From Deltaproteobacteria bacterium GWA2_38_16 (GTDB lineage: Bacteria > Bdellovibrionota > JACOXK01 > 2-02-FULL-40-11): 64,000 bases of DNA. The translations under genes and the position numbers were made by a program. This document shows, one piece after another, positions 25,507 to 33,653 of this stretch (position 1 is the first letter of the stretch; each line of letters opens with the position of its first letter). Under the pieces are notes generated by a model, which was not told the origin of the DNA, searched no databases, and was given only the letters and a program-made list of their open reading frames with translations. The stretch spans positions 1 through 64,000 of the forward strand of contig MGPE01000015.1 of the NCBI GenBank assembly GCA_001797335.1, in the 5' to 3' direction.

Positions 25507-26682
25507 ATGGAAAACACAGTTATCGTCACCGCTAGCAGAACTCCCATTGGAAGTTTTAATGGAAAATTAAGTCACATCCCTGCTCCAAGATTGGGAGCTG
25601 ATGTCATTCGAGAAGTTATTTCTCGTACACATATTAAAGGAGAAGACATTTCACAAGTAATCATGGGGTGTGTGCTAACCGCCGGTATGGGTCAAGCACC
25701 CGCTAGACAAGCAGCATTATTTTCAGGCCTTCCTCACTCGGTTCCCTGCACTACCATTGGAAAGGTTTGTGGCTCTGGGCTTCAAAGTGTGATTTTAGGA
25801 AGTGAAGCTATTCAAACCGGAGATGCTTCTATTGTGGTCGCCGGAGGCATGGAAAATATGAGCCTTACTCCTCACCTTCTTGAAAAAGCAAGAAGTGGCT
25901 ATCGCATGGGCCACGGCCAAGTGACCGACTCTATGATTAAAGATGGATTGTGGGATCCCTATAATGAATTTCACATGGGCGCTTGTGCAGAGCTTTGCGC
26001 CAAAGAATGTAATTTTTCGAGAAAAGAGCAAGATGAATATGCCATCCAAAGTTATACACGCGCACTTTCTGCCCAAAAAGAAGGACTTTTTAAAGAAGAA
26101 CTCATTCCCATGACGGTTGTTTCTCCCAAAGGAGCTTCTTATGCCGTCGAAGAAGATGAAGAACTCACCAAAGTGAATCTAGAAAAACTTCCGCTTCTGG
26201 CCCCTGCATTTGAAAAAAATGGAACAGTAACGGCAGGTAATGCTTCTAAAATTAATGATGCAGCTGCAGCCGTTCTTTTGATGTCAGAATCCGAAGCTAA
26301 AAAACGAGGAATAAAACCACTCGCAAAAATAATTGCCCACGCCAGCCACGCCCAAGCACCCGAATGGTTTACAACAGCTCCCGTAGAAGCGATTAAAAAA
26401 GTATTAGCCAAAGCAAAATTAAAAATTTCTGATATTGATCTTTTTGAAATTAATGAAGCCTTTGCAATTGTCACGTTAGCTGCGATCGATAAACTTTCTT
26501 TAGATGATAAAAAAGTTAATGTCCATGGAGGTGCCATTGCGCTGGGCCATCCTATCGGTGCCAGCGGTACAAGAATCTTAACCACCCTTCTTTATGCCAT
26601 GAAACATCGCAATGCCCGTCTGGGATGTGCCGCCATTTGCATCGGTGGTGGTGAAGCGCTAGCGGTTATTGTAGAAAGATAA
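25507..26682 (+). CDS. Acetyl-CoA C-acetyltransferase (thiolase)
   Basis: A 391-aa thiolase: acyl-accepting Cys88 in GKVCGSGLQSV, His in GGAIALGHPIGASGTR (about 348) and the second catalytic Cys in CIGGGEALAV (about 378). It condenses two acetyl-CoA or cleaves 3-ketoacyl-CoA in the cytoplasm; biosynthetic versus degradative direction cannot be told from sequence. No other beta-oxidation gene is adjacent. Its last 41 bp, including the stop, occur again at 27178-27218 on the far side of an inserted HTH cassette. Confidence 0.96.
   Translation: MENTVIVTASRTPIGSFNGKLSHIPAPRLGADVIREVISRTHIKGEDISQVIMGCVLTAGMGQAPARQAALFSGLPHSVPCTTIGKVCGSGLQSVILGSEAIQTGDASIVVAGGMENMSLTPHLLEKARSGYRMGHGQVTDSMIKDGLWDPYNEFHMGACAELCAKECNFSRKEQDEYAIQSYTRALSAQKEGLFKEELIPMTVVSPKGASYAVEEDEELTKVNLEKLPLLAPAFEKNGTVTAGNASKINDAAAAVLLMSESEAKKRGIKPLAKIIAHASHAQAPEWFTTAPVEAIKKVLAKAKLKISDIDLFEINEAFAIVTLAAIDKLSLDDKKVNVHGGAIALGHPIGASGTRILTTLLYAMKHRNARLGCAAICIGGGEALAVIVER
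26642..26682 (+). repeat. 41-bp direct repeat, left copy (thiolase 3' end)
   Basis: Identical to 27178-27218. It codes the last 13 codons and stop of the thiolase. The two copies bracket a 495-bp insert with the HTH gene. Confidence 0.92.
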
Positions 26683-26718
26683 TGATATTACCTATTAAAT
26701 TACCCAATTAAGTTGATA

Positions 26719-26737
26719 TTACCCAATGAATTGGTAA
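26719..26737. promoter_or_regulatory. Candidate operator repeats before the HTH gene
   Basis: TTACCCAATGAATTGGTAA is an imperfect dyad (one extra C in the left arm). Two further TTACCyA units (TATTACCTATT and AATTACCCAATT) lie just upstream at about 26686-26711. This arrangement would suit autoregulation by the adjacent XRE protein. Confidence 0.4.
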
Positions 26738-26740
26738 AAA

Positions 26741-26866
26741 TAGAGCTTGTTCGGTAATCGAAATTTATCTGTCACCCTGAGCACGAAGTGCGAAGGATCT
26801 CGACAATAAAAAAGAGATTCTTCGGGTTAACACCCTCAGAATGACTGAATCTTCGAACACGCTCTA
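26741..26866. mobile_element. MITE-like element with a nested REP palindrome
   Basis: Terminal inverted repeats TAGAGCTTGTTCG (26741-26753) and CGAACACGCTCTA (26854-26866) match at 12 of 13 positions. Inside, 26771-26845 is a second imperfect inverted repeat of the CACCCTGAG...GAAGGATCTC / GAGATTCTTC...CTCAGAATG type. No coding capacity. Confidence 0.55.
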
Positions 26867-26888
26867 AATATTTTGGAGGTAACTGCAC

Positions 26889-27173
26889 ATGACTATAGGA
26901 AAAAGTACTAAGAAAGCATTAGAGGAAAAATTTTCGCCCGCTGTCTCATCTGTAAGTCTTTCTACAGGAGAGGTATTGCGAATCTTAAGAGAGAAAAATG
27001 AATTTTCTCAAGAAGATCTTGCGAAAAAAACACATCTGACTCAAGCCACTATTTCTAGTTTAGAAAGCAATCGAATTAACTTAGGAATTCAAAGGGCTAA
27101 AATTTTGGCTAAAACGTTGCATATACATCCCGCTGTTTTGGTATTCCCAGATCTTTTTGAAAAAGCAGCATAA
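26889..27173 (+). CDS. XRE-family helix-turn-helix protein
   Basis: A 94-aa DNA-binding protein. The HTH is at about residues 33-70 (LRILREKNEFSQEDLAKKTHLTQATISSLESNRINLG), with SQEDLA and QATISSLE as the two helices. It resembles HigA-type antitoxins and solitary XRE repressors, but no toxin gene lies beside it. GGAGGT precedes the ATG at a usable distance. It lies inside the insert flanked by 41-bp direct repeats, and TTACC-type repeats upstream are likely its own operator. Confidence 0.85.
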   Translation: MTIGKSTKKALEEKFSPAVSSVSLSTGEVLRILREKNEFSQEDLAKKTHLTQATISSLESNRINLGIQRAKILAKTLHIHPAVLVFPDLFEKAA

Positions 27174-27177
27174 CCAT

Positions 27178-27218
27178 TCGGTGGTGGTGAAGCGCTAGCG
27201 GTTATTGTAGAAAGATAA
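27178..27218 (+). repeat. 41-bp direct repeat, right copy
   Basis: Perfect copy of the thiolase 3' end (26642-26682), with its stop codon, beginning 4 bp after the HTH gene's stop. It is not translated as part of any gene here. Confidence 0.92.
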
Positions 27219-27528
27219 AGATTAAAAAGCCAGAGTGGGGTCAAAAAATGCGGGGGGTTGGGGATCTACATTTCTTAACACCGCTCTGGCTAGGTGGAAA
27301 ATGTCTCTACCCTTTTATAAATGCAAACGGCGGGCCAAAATAGTTCTTAAAAACAGATATTTCTACTGTACCGTCAGCAACATCATAATTTTTCGATTAT
27401 GAAAACCCCATTAAAACTCAATGAATCTCATTTGTTGTATACTTTTTTGAACGTGAAAAATCATTAAACAGTTGATATTTATTTGCAAGAAATGATAGGG
27501 TTTTTTCTTAACCATGAGGCTAAAAATA
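27219..27528. other. Longest non-coding gap; holds an 8-bp inverted repeat, no supported gene
   Basis: After the right direct repeat, AGCCAGAG (27228-27235) and CTCTGGCT (27284-27291) are inverted and enclose a G-rich segment including GAGTGGGGTCA. That resembles ends of REP-type mobile elements, but the link is uncertain. A 34-codon frame from 27300 has no ribosome site and no family likeness. The last 90 bp probably carry the promoter of the aminotransferase gene (TATACT at 27438-27443 lacks a good -35). Confidence 0.45.
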
Positions 27529-28434
27529 ATGAAGGGTTTTGTTAACATTCAGGGGAAAATCCTTCCCATTCATCAAGCCGTAATTCCTGTATTGGATCAT
27601 GGCTTTTTATACGGAGATTCCGTATACGAAACTTTTCGAACGTGCCATGGCACTCCCCTGCAATTTGAAGAACATATTGATCGGCTTTTTTACTCTGCCC
27701 AAAGGCTTGAATTAAAAATGCCTTTTCCCAAAGAAAAAATTTTGCAAGAAACGTTAAACACAGCGCTTCATTACTGGAAAAAAACAAAAAAAGAAGACCT
27801 TTATATTCGAGTGATTGTTAGTCGCGGCTATGGCGATATTGGGTTTGACCCAAAACTTTGTCCTCATCCTCTTCTCATTATTATTGTAAAACCCTTTATT
27901 CCCTTCCCTCAAATATATTATAAAACAGGCGTAAAACTCACTTTTGTTTCGATTGTGAGAAATCACCCAAAATCCATAGACCCTAATATTAAATCAGGGA
28001 ATTACCTTAATAATATTTTGGCGTATCTTGAAGCTAAAAAACAAGGATCCTCTATTTTTGATGCCCTCATGTGCAATGCAGATGGCTATATTACTGAAGG
28101 AACAACCAGCAATATTTTTATCATCAAAAAAGGAAAGCTCTACACTCCTTCCTTAGAAAGTGGGATCTTAAGAGGACTCACTCGAGAATTTATTATTCGT
28201 CTGGCTAAAAATAACCATTTAAATGTTCAAGAAACAAAAATTTCTAAAGCCATGCTTCTATCGTCAGACGAATGTTTCTTGGCCAGCTCCTTAAAAGGAA
28301 TTTTACCGGTTACGTATTGCAAAACCCAAACGTTAAGAAAAATTGGTAGCGGGAAACCAGGCCCAATGACCCAAAAGCTCATGAGCCTTTTTGATCACGC
28401 TATCACAAAAACATGCGCATCCTCTTCATCTTAA
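27529..28434 (+). CDS. Class IV PLP aminotransferase (BCAT / D-amino acid aminotransferase / ADC lyase family)
   Basis: Start at ATG 27529 with GAGG 9 bp upstream; the ATG at 27514 is less likely. The family core is clear: VLDHGFLYGDSVYETFR near the N-terminus, the PLP Lys in DPNIKSGNYLNNILA (about residue 154), and EGTTSNIFIIKKGKLYTP with a GILRGLTR segment. Fold type IV enzymes act on branched-chain amino acids, D-amino acids or aminodeoxychorismate; sequence alone does not decide. The gene overlaps the lytic transglycosylase gene by 22 bp, which might favour a cell-wall D-amino-acid role. Confidence 0.9.
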   Translation: MKGFVNIQGKILPIHQAVIPVLDHGFLYGDSVYETFRTCHGTPLQFEEHIDRLFYSAQRLELKMPFPKEKILQETLNTALHYWKKTKKEDLYIRVIVSRGYGDIGFDPKLCPHPLLIIIVKPFIPFPQIYYKTGVKLTFVSIVRNHPKSIDPNIKSGNYLNNILAYLEAKKQGSSIFDALMCNADGYITEGTTSNIFIIKKGKLYTPSLESGILRGLTREFIIRLAKNNHLNVQETKISKAMLLSSDECFLASSLKGILPVTYCKTQTLRKIGSGKPGPMTQKLMSLFDHAITKTCASSSS

Positions 28435-30464
28435 GTGTTTTCTTTTTAACGTCTTGTGCGACTCAAAAAGTCTATATTGATTTTAATACTGAAGACATCA
28501 ATCTGGATCGCTTGCCCGCCCATAGACTTGCTTTGGAAATAGATAATAAAACAAAACAATTTTTGTCGATCCAAGATGACAAAAGCCGTTCAAAATTGGA
28601 TCTCGCCTTAACCTTGGGGTATTTACACTATCAGACTCAAAATTTTTCAAAAGCACGCTATTATTTTGCAACTCTCCCTCCCGAATATCCCTTGCAAGAA
28701 TATGTTCTTTTTTATCAGGGGAAAATAGCCTTGGATGAAAATAATTGTTCTTTGGCATCTTCTTTTAAACAAAGCCTCCTGGATCGCTTTTCTGAAAGTA
28801 CCGCCCTTATTCGCTTAGAAGAACTTATTAAAAAAACCTGTCAATTTGAGTTTCAGGCGAAAATTCCTGAAAAACTAACCGCCAAGGAAAGACATGCCAA
28901 AGCCAAGGATCTTTATGAAGATGCGCTGATTGATTTTGAAGATAGAAATTATCCCACGGCCATTCGAAAATTTTGGCGTTTTATTAACACACAGCCTAAA
29001 ACCAATCCCCATATCGAAGATGCTTTTTCTAACTTAGCTACGATTTACAAACGACAAAATCAAAAGGAAGACTATTTAAAAATACTGTGGAAGTTGGCTA
29101 AATTTCAAAAAGCTCATAACAAAGAATTTCCTTATCACCCTAAATGGCTTTATGAAATTGTACGATTTTATTGGAATGAAGAACAAACGCTAGCTGCTAA
29201 AAAATATATCCAAAAACTATTAAGCTGGCCCAATCATAATTACGTCGGTAACTGCTACTTTATTTTAGCTAAAATTTCTGCTGAAGAAAAAAATTATCAA
29301 AAGGCTTTTGAATATTTAAATTTATCCTATAAAAATATGTTTGCATCGGTTTTAAATGAAGAAATTGCCTATTTAAAAGGATGGTATGCTTACAAAGCTA
29401 AAAATTGGGAAGAAGCCATAGAAGCCTTTGAAAATTTTAGAGATGAATTTCCAAAGTCGGACTATTATGCCACCGTTAGCTATTGGCTTGCCAGAACCTA
29501 TGAAAATAAGGGGGAAAACCAAGATTCCAAAAATATTTTGACGGAATTAGCAGAAAAAAATCCCTACTCTTATTATGGCATTCGCTCCCTTCATCGACTT
29601 AAAAAACCTTTAAAACCCACCTCTTTTCAAGATCATTCTGCCTTTTCTTTCTCAAAAAATGCTTTTAGATCTCTTCACCCCACCTATTACCAAAAAGCCT
29701 TAAATCTAATTCATTTGGGATTGGGAGAAGATGGCGCTCAAGAATTAAAACAAGCAGCAAACTTTAAAACACTCTTTAATACTTCATGGAGATTCCAATA
29801 TTACATGGCAAGCCTTTATAGTCTTTCGGGGGATTATGTTTCTGCCTTTACGATTTTAAATGGACTTCAAAACTCTTATCTCAATGAACTCCCCAAGGAA
29901 CATGTAAGGCTCGCCTACCCCAAACGTTATTGGGAACTTATTCAAAAATATGCAAAGCAATTTCATCTGGATCCTTATTTAATCTTATCTGTCATGCGAC
30001 AAGAAAGTGCATTTGACCCTCAAGCCATTTCAACAGCCGATGCTTATGGGCTTTTACAAATGACCCCTTATATGGCACGCCAAATGGCCAAACGCCTCAA
30101 TATTACACTTAAAAAAAACGATGAGCTTTTAATCCCCGAAGTCAATATTCGCTATTGCACCTTTTATCTTGCGGAACTCCTAAAAACATTTGATAACAAT
30201 CTTATTTTAGCATTGGCTGGCTATAACTCTTCTCAAGAGGCTACAAAAAAATGGGTTAACCGCCTCTGGACACCCGATCTTGAAGAATTTATTGAAGAAA
30301 TCCCATATAAAGAAACTCGAAGTTATGTAAAACTTATTCTTCGAAATTTCACCAATAACTACTATATCCATGAAGGTACTTTTAAAGTCTTTCCAGAGGA
30401 TTTAAAATCCTCATCACCTGTAGAAGAATTGGACAAACTTTCAAAAATATCCACAACTCCCTAA
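28413..30464 (+). CDS. Soluble-lytic-transglycosylase-type lipoprotein with TPR-like domain
   Basis: MRILFILSVFFLTSC is a lipoprotein signal (lipobox LTSC). Residues about 30-500 are a TPR-like superhelix, as in Slt70. The C-terminal SLT domain has the catalytic Glu in MRQESAFDPQAIS (about 531), then AYGLLQMTPYMARQMA, and LALAGYNSS. It cleaves peptidoglycan to 1,6-anhydro products in the periplasm, probably attached to the outer membrane. Length 683 aa fits Slt70. The start lies inside the aminotransferase gene, so the two are co-translated. Confidence 0.94.
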   Translation: MRILFILSVFFLTSCATQKVYIDFNTEDINLDRLPAHRLALEIDNKTKQFLSIQDDKSRSKLDLALTLGYLHYQTQNFSKARYYFATLPPEYPLQEYVLFYQGKIALDENNCSLASSFKQSLLDRFSESTALIRLEELIKKTCQFEFQAKIPEKLTAKERHAKAKDLYEDALIDFEDRNYPTAIRKFWRFINTQPKTNPHIEDAFSNLATIYKRQNQKEDYLKILWKLAKFQKAHNKEFPYHPKWLYEIVRFYWNEEQTLAAKKYIQKLLSWPNHNYVGNCYFILAKISAEEKNYQKAFEYLNLSYKNMFASVLNEEIAYLKGWYAYKAKNWEEAIEAFENFRDEFPKSDYYATVSYWLARTYENKGENQDSKNILTELAEKNPYSYYGIRSLHRLKKPLKPTSFQDHSAFSFSKNAFRSLHPTYYQKALNLIHLGLGEDGAQELKQAANFKTLFNTSWRFQYYMASLYSLSGDYVSAFTILNGLQNSYLNELPKEHVRLAYPKRYWELIQKYAKQFHLDPYLILSVMRQESAFDPQAISTADAYGLLQMTPYMARQMAKRLNITLKKNDELLIPEVNIRYCTFYLAELLKTFDNNLILALAGYNSSQEATKKWVNRLWTPDLEEFIEEIPYKETRSYVKLILRNFTNNYYIHEGTFKVFPEDLKSSSPVEELDKLSKISTTP

Positions 30465-30599
30465 TATTATTCATTTTTTAACCCTCTCCATTATCAAAAG
30501 TATTTTTTACTGACGTAAATGGGCTTTTTTGGCGCCTATCTCTTCAACAGACCTAAAAATTAGTCTTGTAATTTCAAATAGTTACAAAAATGGCCTTTC

Positions 30600-30615
30600 T
30601 GGCACGCAGATTGCT
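30600..30615 (+). promoter_or_regulatory. Sigma-54 promoter of the 30642-31763 subtilase
   Basis: TGGCACGCAGATTGCT, perfect GG-N10-GC spacing. Predicted start about 30626, with AAGGA at 30629-30633 as ribosome site. A 16-bp element at 30569-30584 is identical to one upstream of the sigma-54 promoter at 9571. Confidence 0.88.
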
Positions 30616-30641
30616 CTAATAAAAGGGCAAGGACCCTGCTT

Positions 30642-31763
30642 ATGAGAAAAACAGTTATTTTAAGTATTTATATCTCAGTCGTACTCCTGATCTTAAGCGC
30701 AAATCAATTTAAATGGAGCATTCACAAGAATAACCACGAAGAGCCCCTGCTCAATCAAGCCTTGGCTTTTACCCCCACATTTGTGGTTCCTCATAAAATT
30801 GATCCTGGTGTTTCTTTAAGCTGGGCCGTTCGAGAAGATTCTTTTCTTCAAATTCAAAAAGCTTGGAATTTAAGCCAAGGGGATAAAAAAATTGTAGTCG
30901 CCATTATTGATACCGGCATGGATTACAATCACACGGATTTAAAAGACAATCTTTGGAAAAATCCAAAAGAAATTTTGGATAATGGTATAGATGACGATAA
31001 AAACGGCTATACGGATGATGTTATGGGATGGGACTTTGTGGATAACGATTCTCTCCCCTATGATGATCATGGTCATGGTACTCATGTGGCAGGCATTATC
31101 GGAGCTGTCAAAGGAAATGGTATTGGAATCTCCGGGATCTGCCCCAATGTAAGTCTGATGATTTTAAAATATTATTCTCAAGCCGCTTCTGGTCAGGATA
31201 ATTTAAATAATACAGTAAAAGCTTTTCGTTATGCCATTGCCAATGGTGCTCATATCATTAACTATAGTGGAGGCGGTGCAGAATTTTCACAGGCGGAACA
31301 TGATGCCATTCTTGAAGCTCAAGCCAAAGGAATTTTGGTTGTGGCGGCCGGTGGGAATGAACGACAAAACGCAGATCTTCATCCTTACTATCCGGCTTCC
31401 TATGGACTCAGTAATATTATTGCAGTCGCTGCTTTGACCCCACTAAAAAAACTGGTCGACTCTTCTAACTATGGAATGAAAATTGACTTGGCCGCTCCTG
31501 GGCAAAATATTTATAGCACGCTCCCCAAAGGACAATATGGATATATGACAGGTACTTCTCAAGCTACAGCGGTCGTAACTGGAATTGCGGCCTTAGCATT
31601 GTCTCGATATGGGAAACTTTCTGCCATAGAATTAAAATCTTTAATGACCCAAAGCACTGATCCCCTTCCTTCCTTAAAAGGGAAAATTAGAACCGGTGGC
31701 GTCATTAATGCTTATTCGGTGTTAAAACACATTGCTCCGTTTACGATTTCCCTGCTTCAGTAA
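30642..31763 (+). CDS. Sigma-54-controlled subtilisin-like serine protease (S8)
   Basis: The triad is Asp90 (VAIIDTGMDYNHTDL), His145 (DHGHGTHVAG) and Ser306 (GTSQATAVVTG); the oxyanion Asn is in AAGGNERQN. A hydrophobic N-terminus (ILSIYISVVLLILSA) targets it for export. There is a Ca-binding-like Asp-rich loop (GIDDDKNGYTDD). Length 373 aa leaves little room for a propeptide or accessory domain. It should be made only when sigma-54 is activated. Probably secreted or periplasmic; substrate unknown. The phosphodiesterase gene follows after 57 bp. Confidence 0.94.
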   Translation: MRKTVILSIYISVVLLILSANQFKWSIHKNNHEEPLLNQALAFTPTFVVPHKIDPGVSLSWAVREDSFLQIQKAWNLSQGDKKIVVAIIDTGMDYNHTDLKDNLWKNPKEILDNGIDDDKNGYTDDVMGWDFVDNDSLPYDDHGHGTHVAGIIGAVKGNGIGISGICPNVSLMILKYYSQAASGQDNLNNTVKAFRYAIANGAHIINYSGGGAEFSQAEHDAILEAQAKGILVVAAGGNERQNADLHPYYPASYGLSNIIAVAALTPLKKLVDSSNYGMKIDLAAPGQNIYSTLPKGQYGYMTGTSQATAVVTGIAALALSRYGKLSAIELKSLMTQSTDPLPSLKGKIRTGGVINAYSVLKHIAPFTISLLQ

Positions 31764-31820
31764 GCCATTTTCCTTGACTTCGTCTCAGCCCCTTTGCTAG
31801 AAACTTAGCACGAGGTGACT

Positions 31821-33653
31821 ATGAAAAAATGGGCTTTACCCGTTCTCAGTATCCTTATCCTTGGTTTTCTGGTTTATTCTCTTCCTTTCATTCACACAAC
31901 CCAAAGCGCTAATTCCCATAAAGTCATTCTCATTAGCTTTGATGGCTTTGCCAATCAAAACTTACACAAATTTTTAGATGAAGAACTTTTTGGAACACAA
32001 GGTTTGGGGAAAATTAAAAAAGAAGGAACGCTGGCAAACTCCATGCAGGTCACCCTTCCATCCTTAACGGCTACAAGCCACATTTCTTTAATTACAGGAA
32101 CTTCTCCAGAGCACACCGGCATTGTTTCTAATAATTTTCATAAAACTCTAGATCCCATTGGACAATCCACCAATGGGTTTGAAGAAAAATTAGAATCAGA
32201 TACTCAAACCCTTTGGGAAATCTTAAGGGCTCAAGGGAAAAAAGTGGGCGTTATTGCCTATCCTGCGGCTGATTGGACCGATGAGCGAAGATCGGCCGAT
32301 TGGGGCATGGCCTATAATCAAAGCGAAGCCCCTTCCTCTATTCAACAATTTACAAAGAGTCAGTTTACCCCTTATACACGCCCACTTCCCCAAGACATTC
32401 GTTCCTATAGCCTTCCTCAAGAAGGAACGTTTTATCTTTTAGAAAGCCCAAATTCAGTGGATTATGATTCTACGATTATTCATCACCACAGTCCTAAAAA
32501 AAATAAAGCAGGTCAAAATTTTGTTCAAAGACCTTTTAAAATAGTAGCCTTAGATACAACCGATGATAATACTTCTAATTACGACACTTTAATTGTTGAT
32601 AATGATGCACTTCTTTCCAATGGATATATGGGGAAAGTAACCTCTGATTCTCCTTGGATTGCGGTTAGTTTTAAATCAAATGGAATTCTTAAAGGCAGTT
32701 GGTGTCAACTGATTTCTCTCTCTCCCAACTTATCCTCTCTGGTATGGTACACCGGAGTGGTGTCATATACTAAAGCCTATCCAAAATCTTTCCAAGAACT
32801 CATGGATAAAGAAGTGGGATTTTGGCCAGGAGCTCCGGACAGGAGTAATGAATTTTTAACAGAAGAAATGGTTTTAGAACAAGCCATTCGATTTTCAGAA
32901 TTTTTGAAAAACGCAACCCTTACGGCAGCTAAAAATCAACCATGGGATGCTATTCTAACCTATCAGCCTATCTTAGATGAGTTGGGGCACTCATTTTCGA
33001 TGGTAAACCCAAAACAAAAAGATTATTCAGAAAGTAAAAGCCAACTCTTTTTAGACATCATTAGAAGAGGACACATGCAGGCCAATTCTGTGATTCATTC
33101 ACTGATAACCCAAAATCCCTCTTCCAATCTTGTGATTGTCAGCGACCATGGGATGGAACCCCTCCATACGGTCTACTATCCCAATCGTCTCCTCATGAAA
33201 CGGGGTTTTTTAGATAAAGTCTCCGTAACAGCCAGAGCGTTTAGTTCTGGGGGATGTGGCCATGTCTATATTAATTTATCTGGACGAGAACCTAATGGAA
33301 CAGTACCCAAAGAAAAATTTGAAAAAATAAAACAAGATCTTGTAAAACTTTTTAAACAAGAAGAGGCGGTTTCGCAAATTCTCATTCGGGAAGAATCCAG
33401 TGCGGTTGGTTTAAATCATGCCAATAGCGGAGATCTTATTTTGGTAGGAAAACCAGGGTATCACTTTAATGATTCCACCGTGGAGGGGGAACTCATGGAA
33501 CCTGCTTCTTTTTATGGACAACATGGATATGATCCTACGCTCCCATCCATGAAAGCCATTTTTGCGGCGTGGGGGCCTCAGGTGAAACATGAAGCGTTGG
33601 GTGATATTTCTTACACGTATGTTCTCCCATTTGTCCTTAATCTCCTTAAATAA
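31821..33653 (+). CDS. Exported type I phosphodiesterase / nucleotide pyrophosphatase (alkaline phosphatase superfamily)
   Basis: Start at ATG 31821 with GAGGTG upstream. A signal peptide (WALPVLSILILGFLVYS) is followed by the NPP core: first metal Asp in LISFDGFAN (about 41), nucleophile Thr in PSLTATSHISLITG (about 83), and VIVSDHGMEPLH for the second metal site. A GQHGYDP motif near the C-terminus completes the metal ligands. It hydrolyses phosphodiester or pyrophosphate bonds of nucleotides or lipids outside the cytoplasm. Its end overlaps the phoA-like gene by 65 bp. Confidence 0.9.
   Translation: MKKWALPVLSILILGFLVYSLPFIHTTQSANSHKVILISFDGFANQNLHKFLDEELFGTQGLGKIKKEGTLANSMQVTLPSLTATSHISLITGTSPEHTGIVSNNFHKTLDPIGQSTNGFEEKLESDTQTLWEILRAQGKKVGVIAYPAADWTDERRSADWGMAYNQSEAPSSIQQFTKSQFTPYTRPLPQDIRSYSLPQEGTFYLLESPNSVDYDSTIIHHHSPKKNKAGQNFVQRPFKIVALDTTDDNTSNYDTLIVDNDALLSNGYMGKVTSDSPWIAVSFKSNGILKGSWCQLISLSPNLSSLVWYTGVVSYTKAYPKSFQELMDKEVGFWPGAPDRSNEFLTEEMVLEQAIRFSEFLKNATLTAAKNQPWDAILTYQPILDELGHSFSMVNPKQKDYSESKSQLFLDIIRRGHMQANSVIHSLITQNPSSNLVIVSDHGMEPLHTVYYPNRLLMKRGFLDKVSVTARAFSSGGCGHVYINLSGREPNGTVPKEKFEKIKQDLVKLFKQEEAVSQILIREESSAVGLNHANSGDLILVGKPGYHFNDSTVEGELMEPASFYGQHGYDPTLPSMKAIFAAWGPQVKHEALGDISYTYVLPFVLNLLK

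Noticed and set aside
26139-26585. 148-codon minus-strand frame inside the thiolase gene
   Set aside because: Antisense shadow of a well-conserved enzyme, no family likeness.
27300-27404. 34-codon frame MSLPFYKCKRR in the gap after the HTH cassette
   Set aside because: No ribosome site, no recognised family, very short.
31765-31820. Possible sixth sigma-54 promoter before the NPP-like gene (CCCCTTTGCTAG)
   Set aside because: TTGCT is present, but the -24 GG is missing at the required distance (CT instead).
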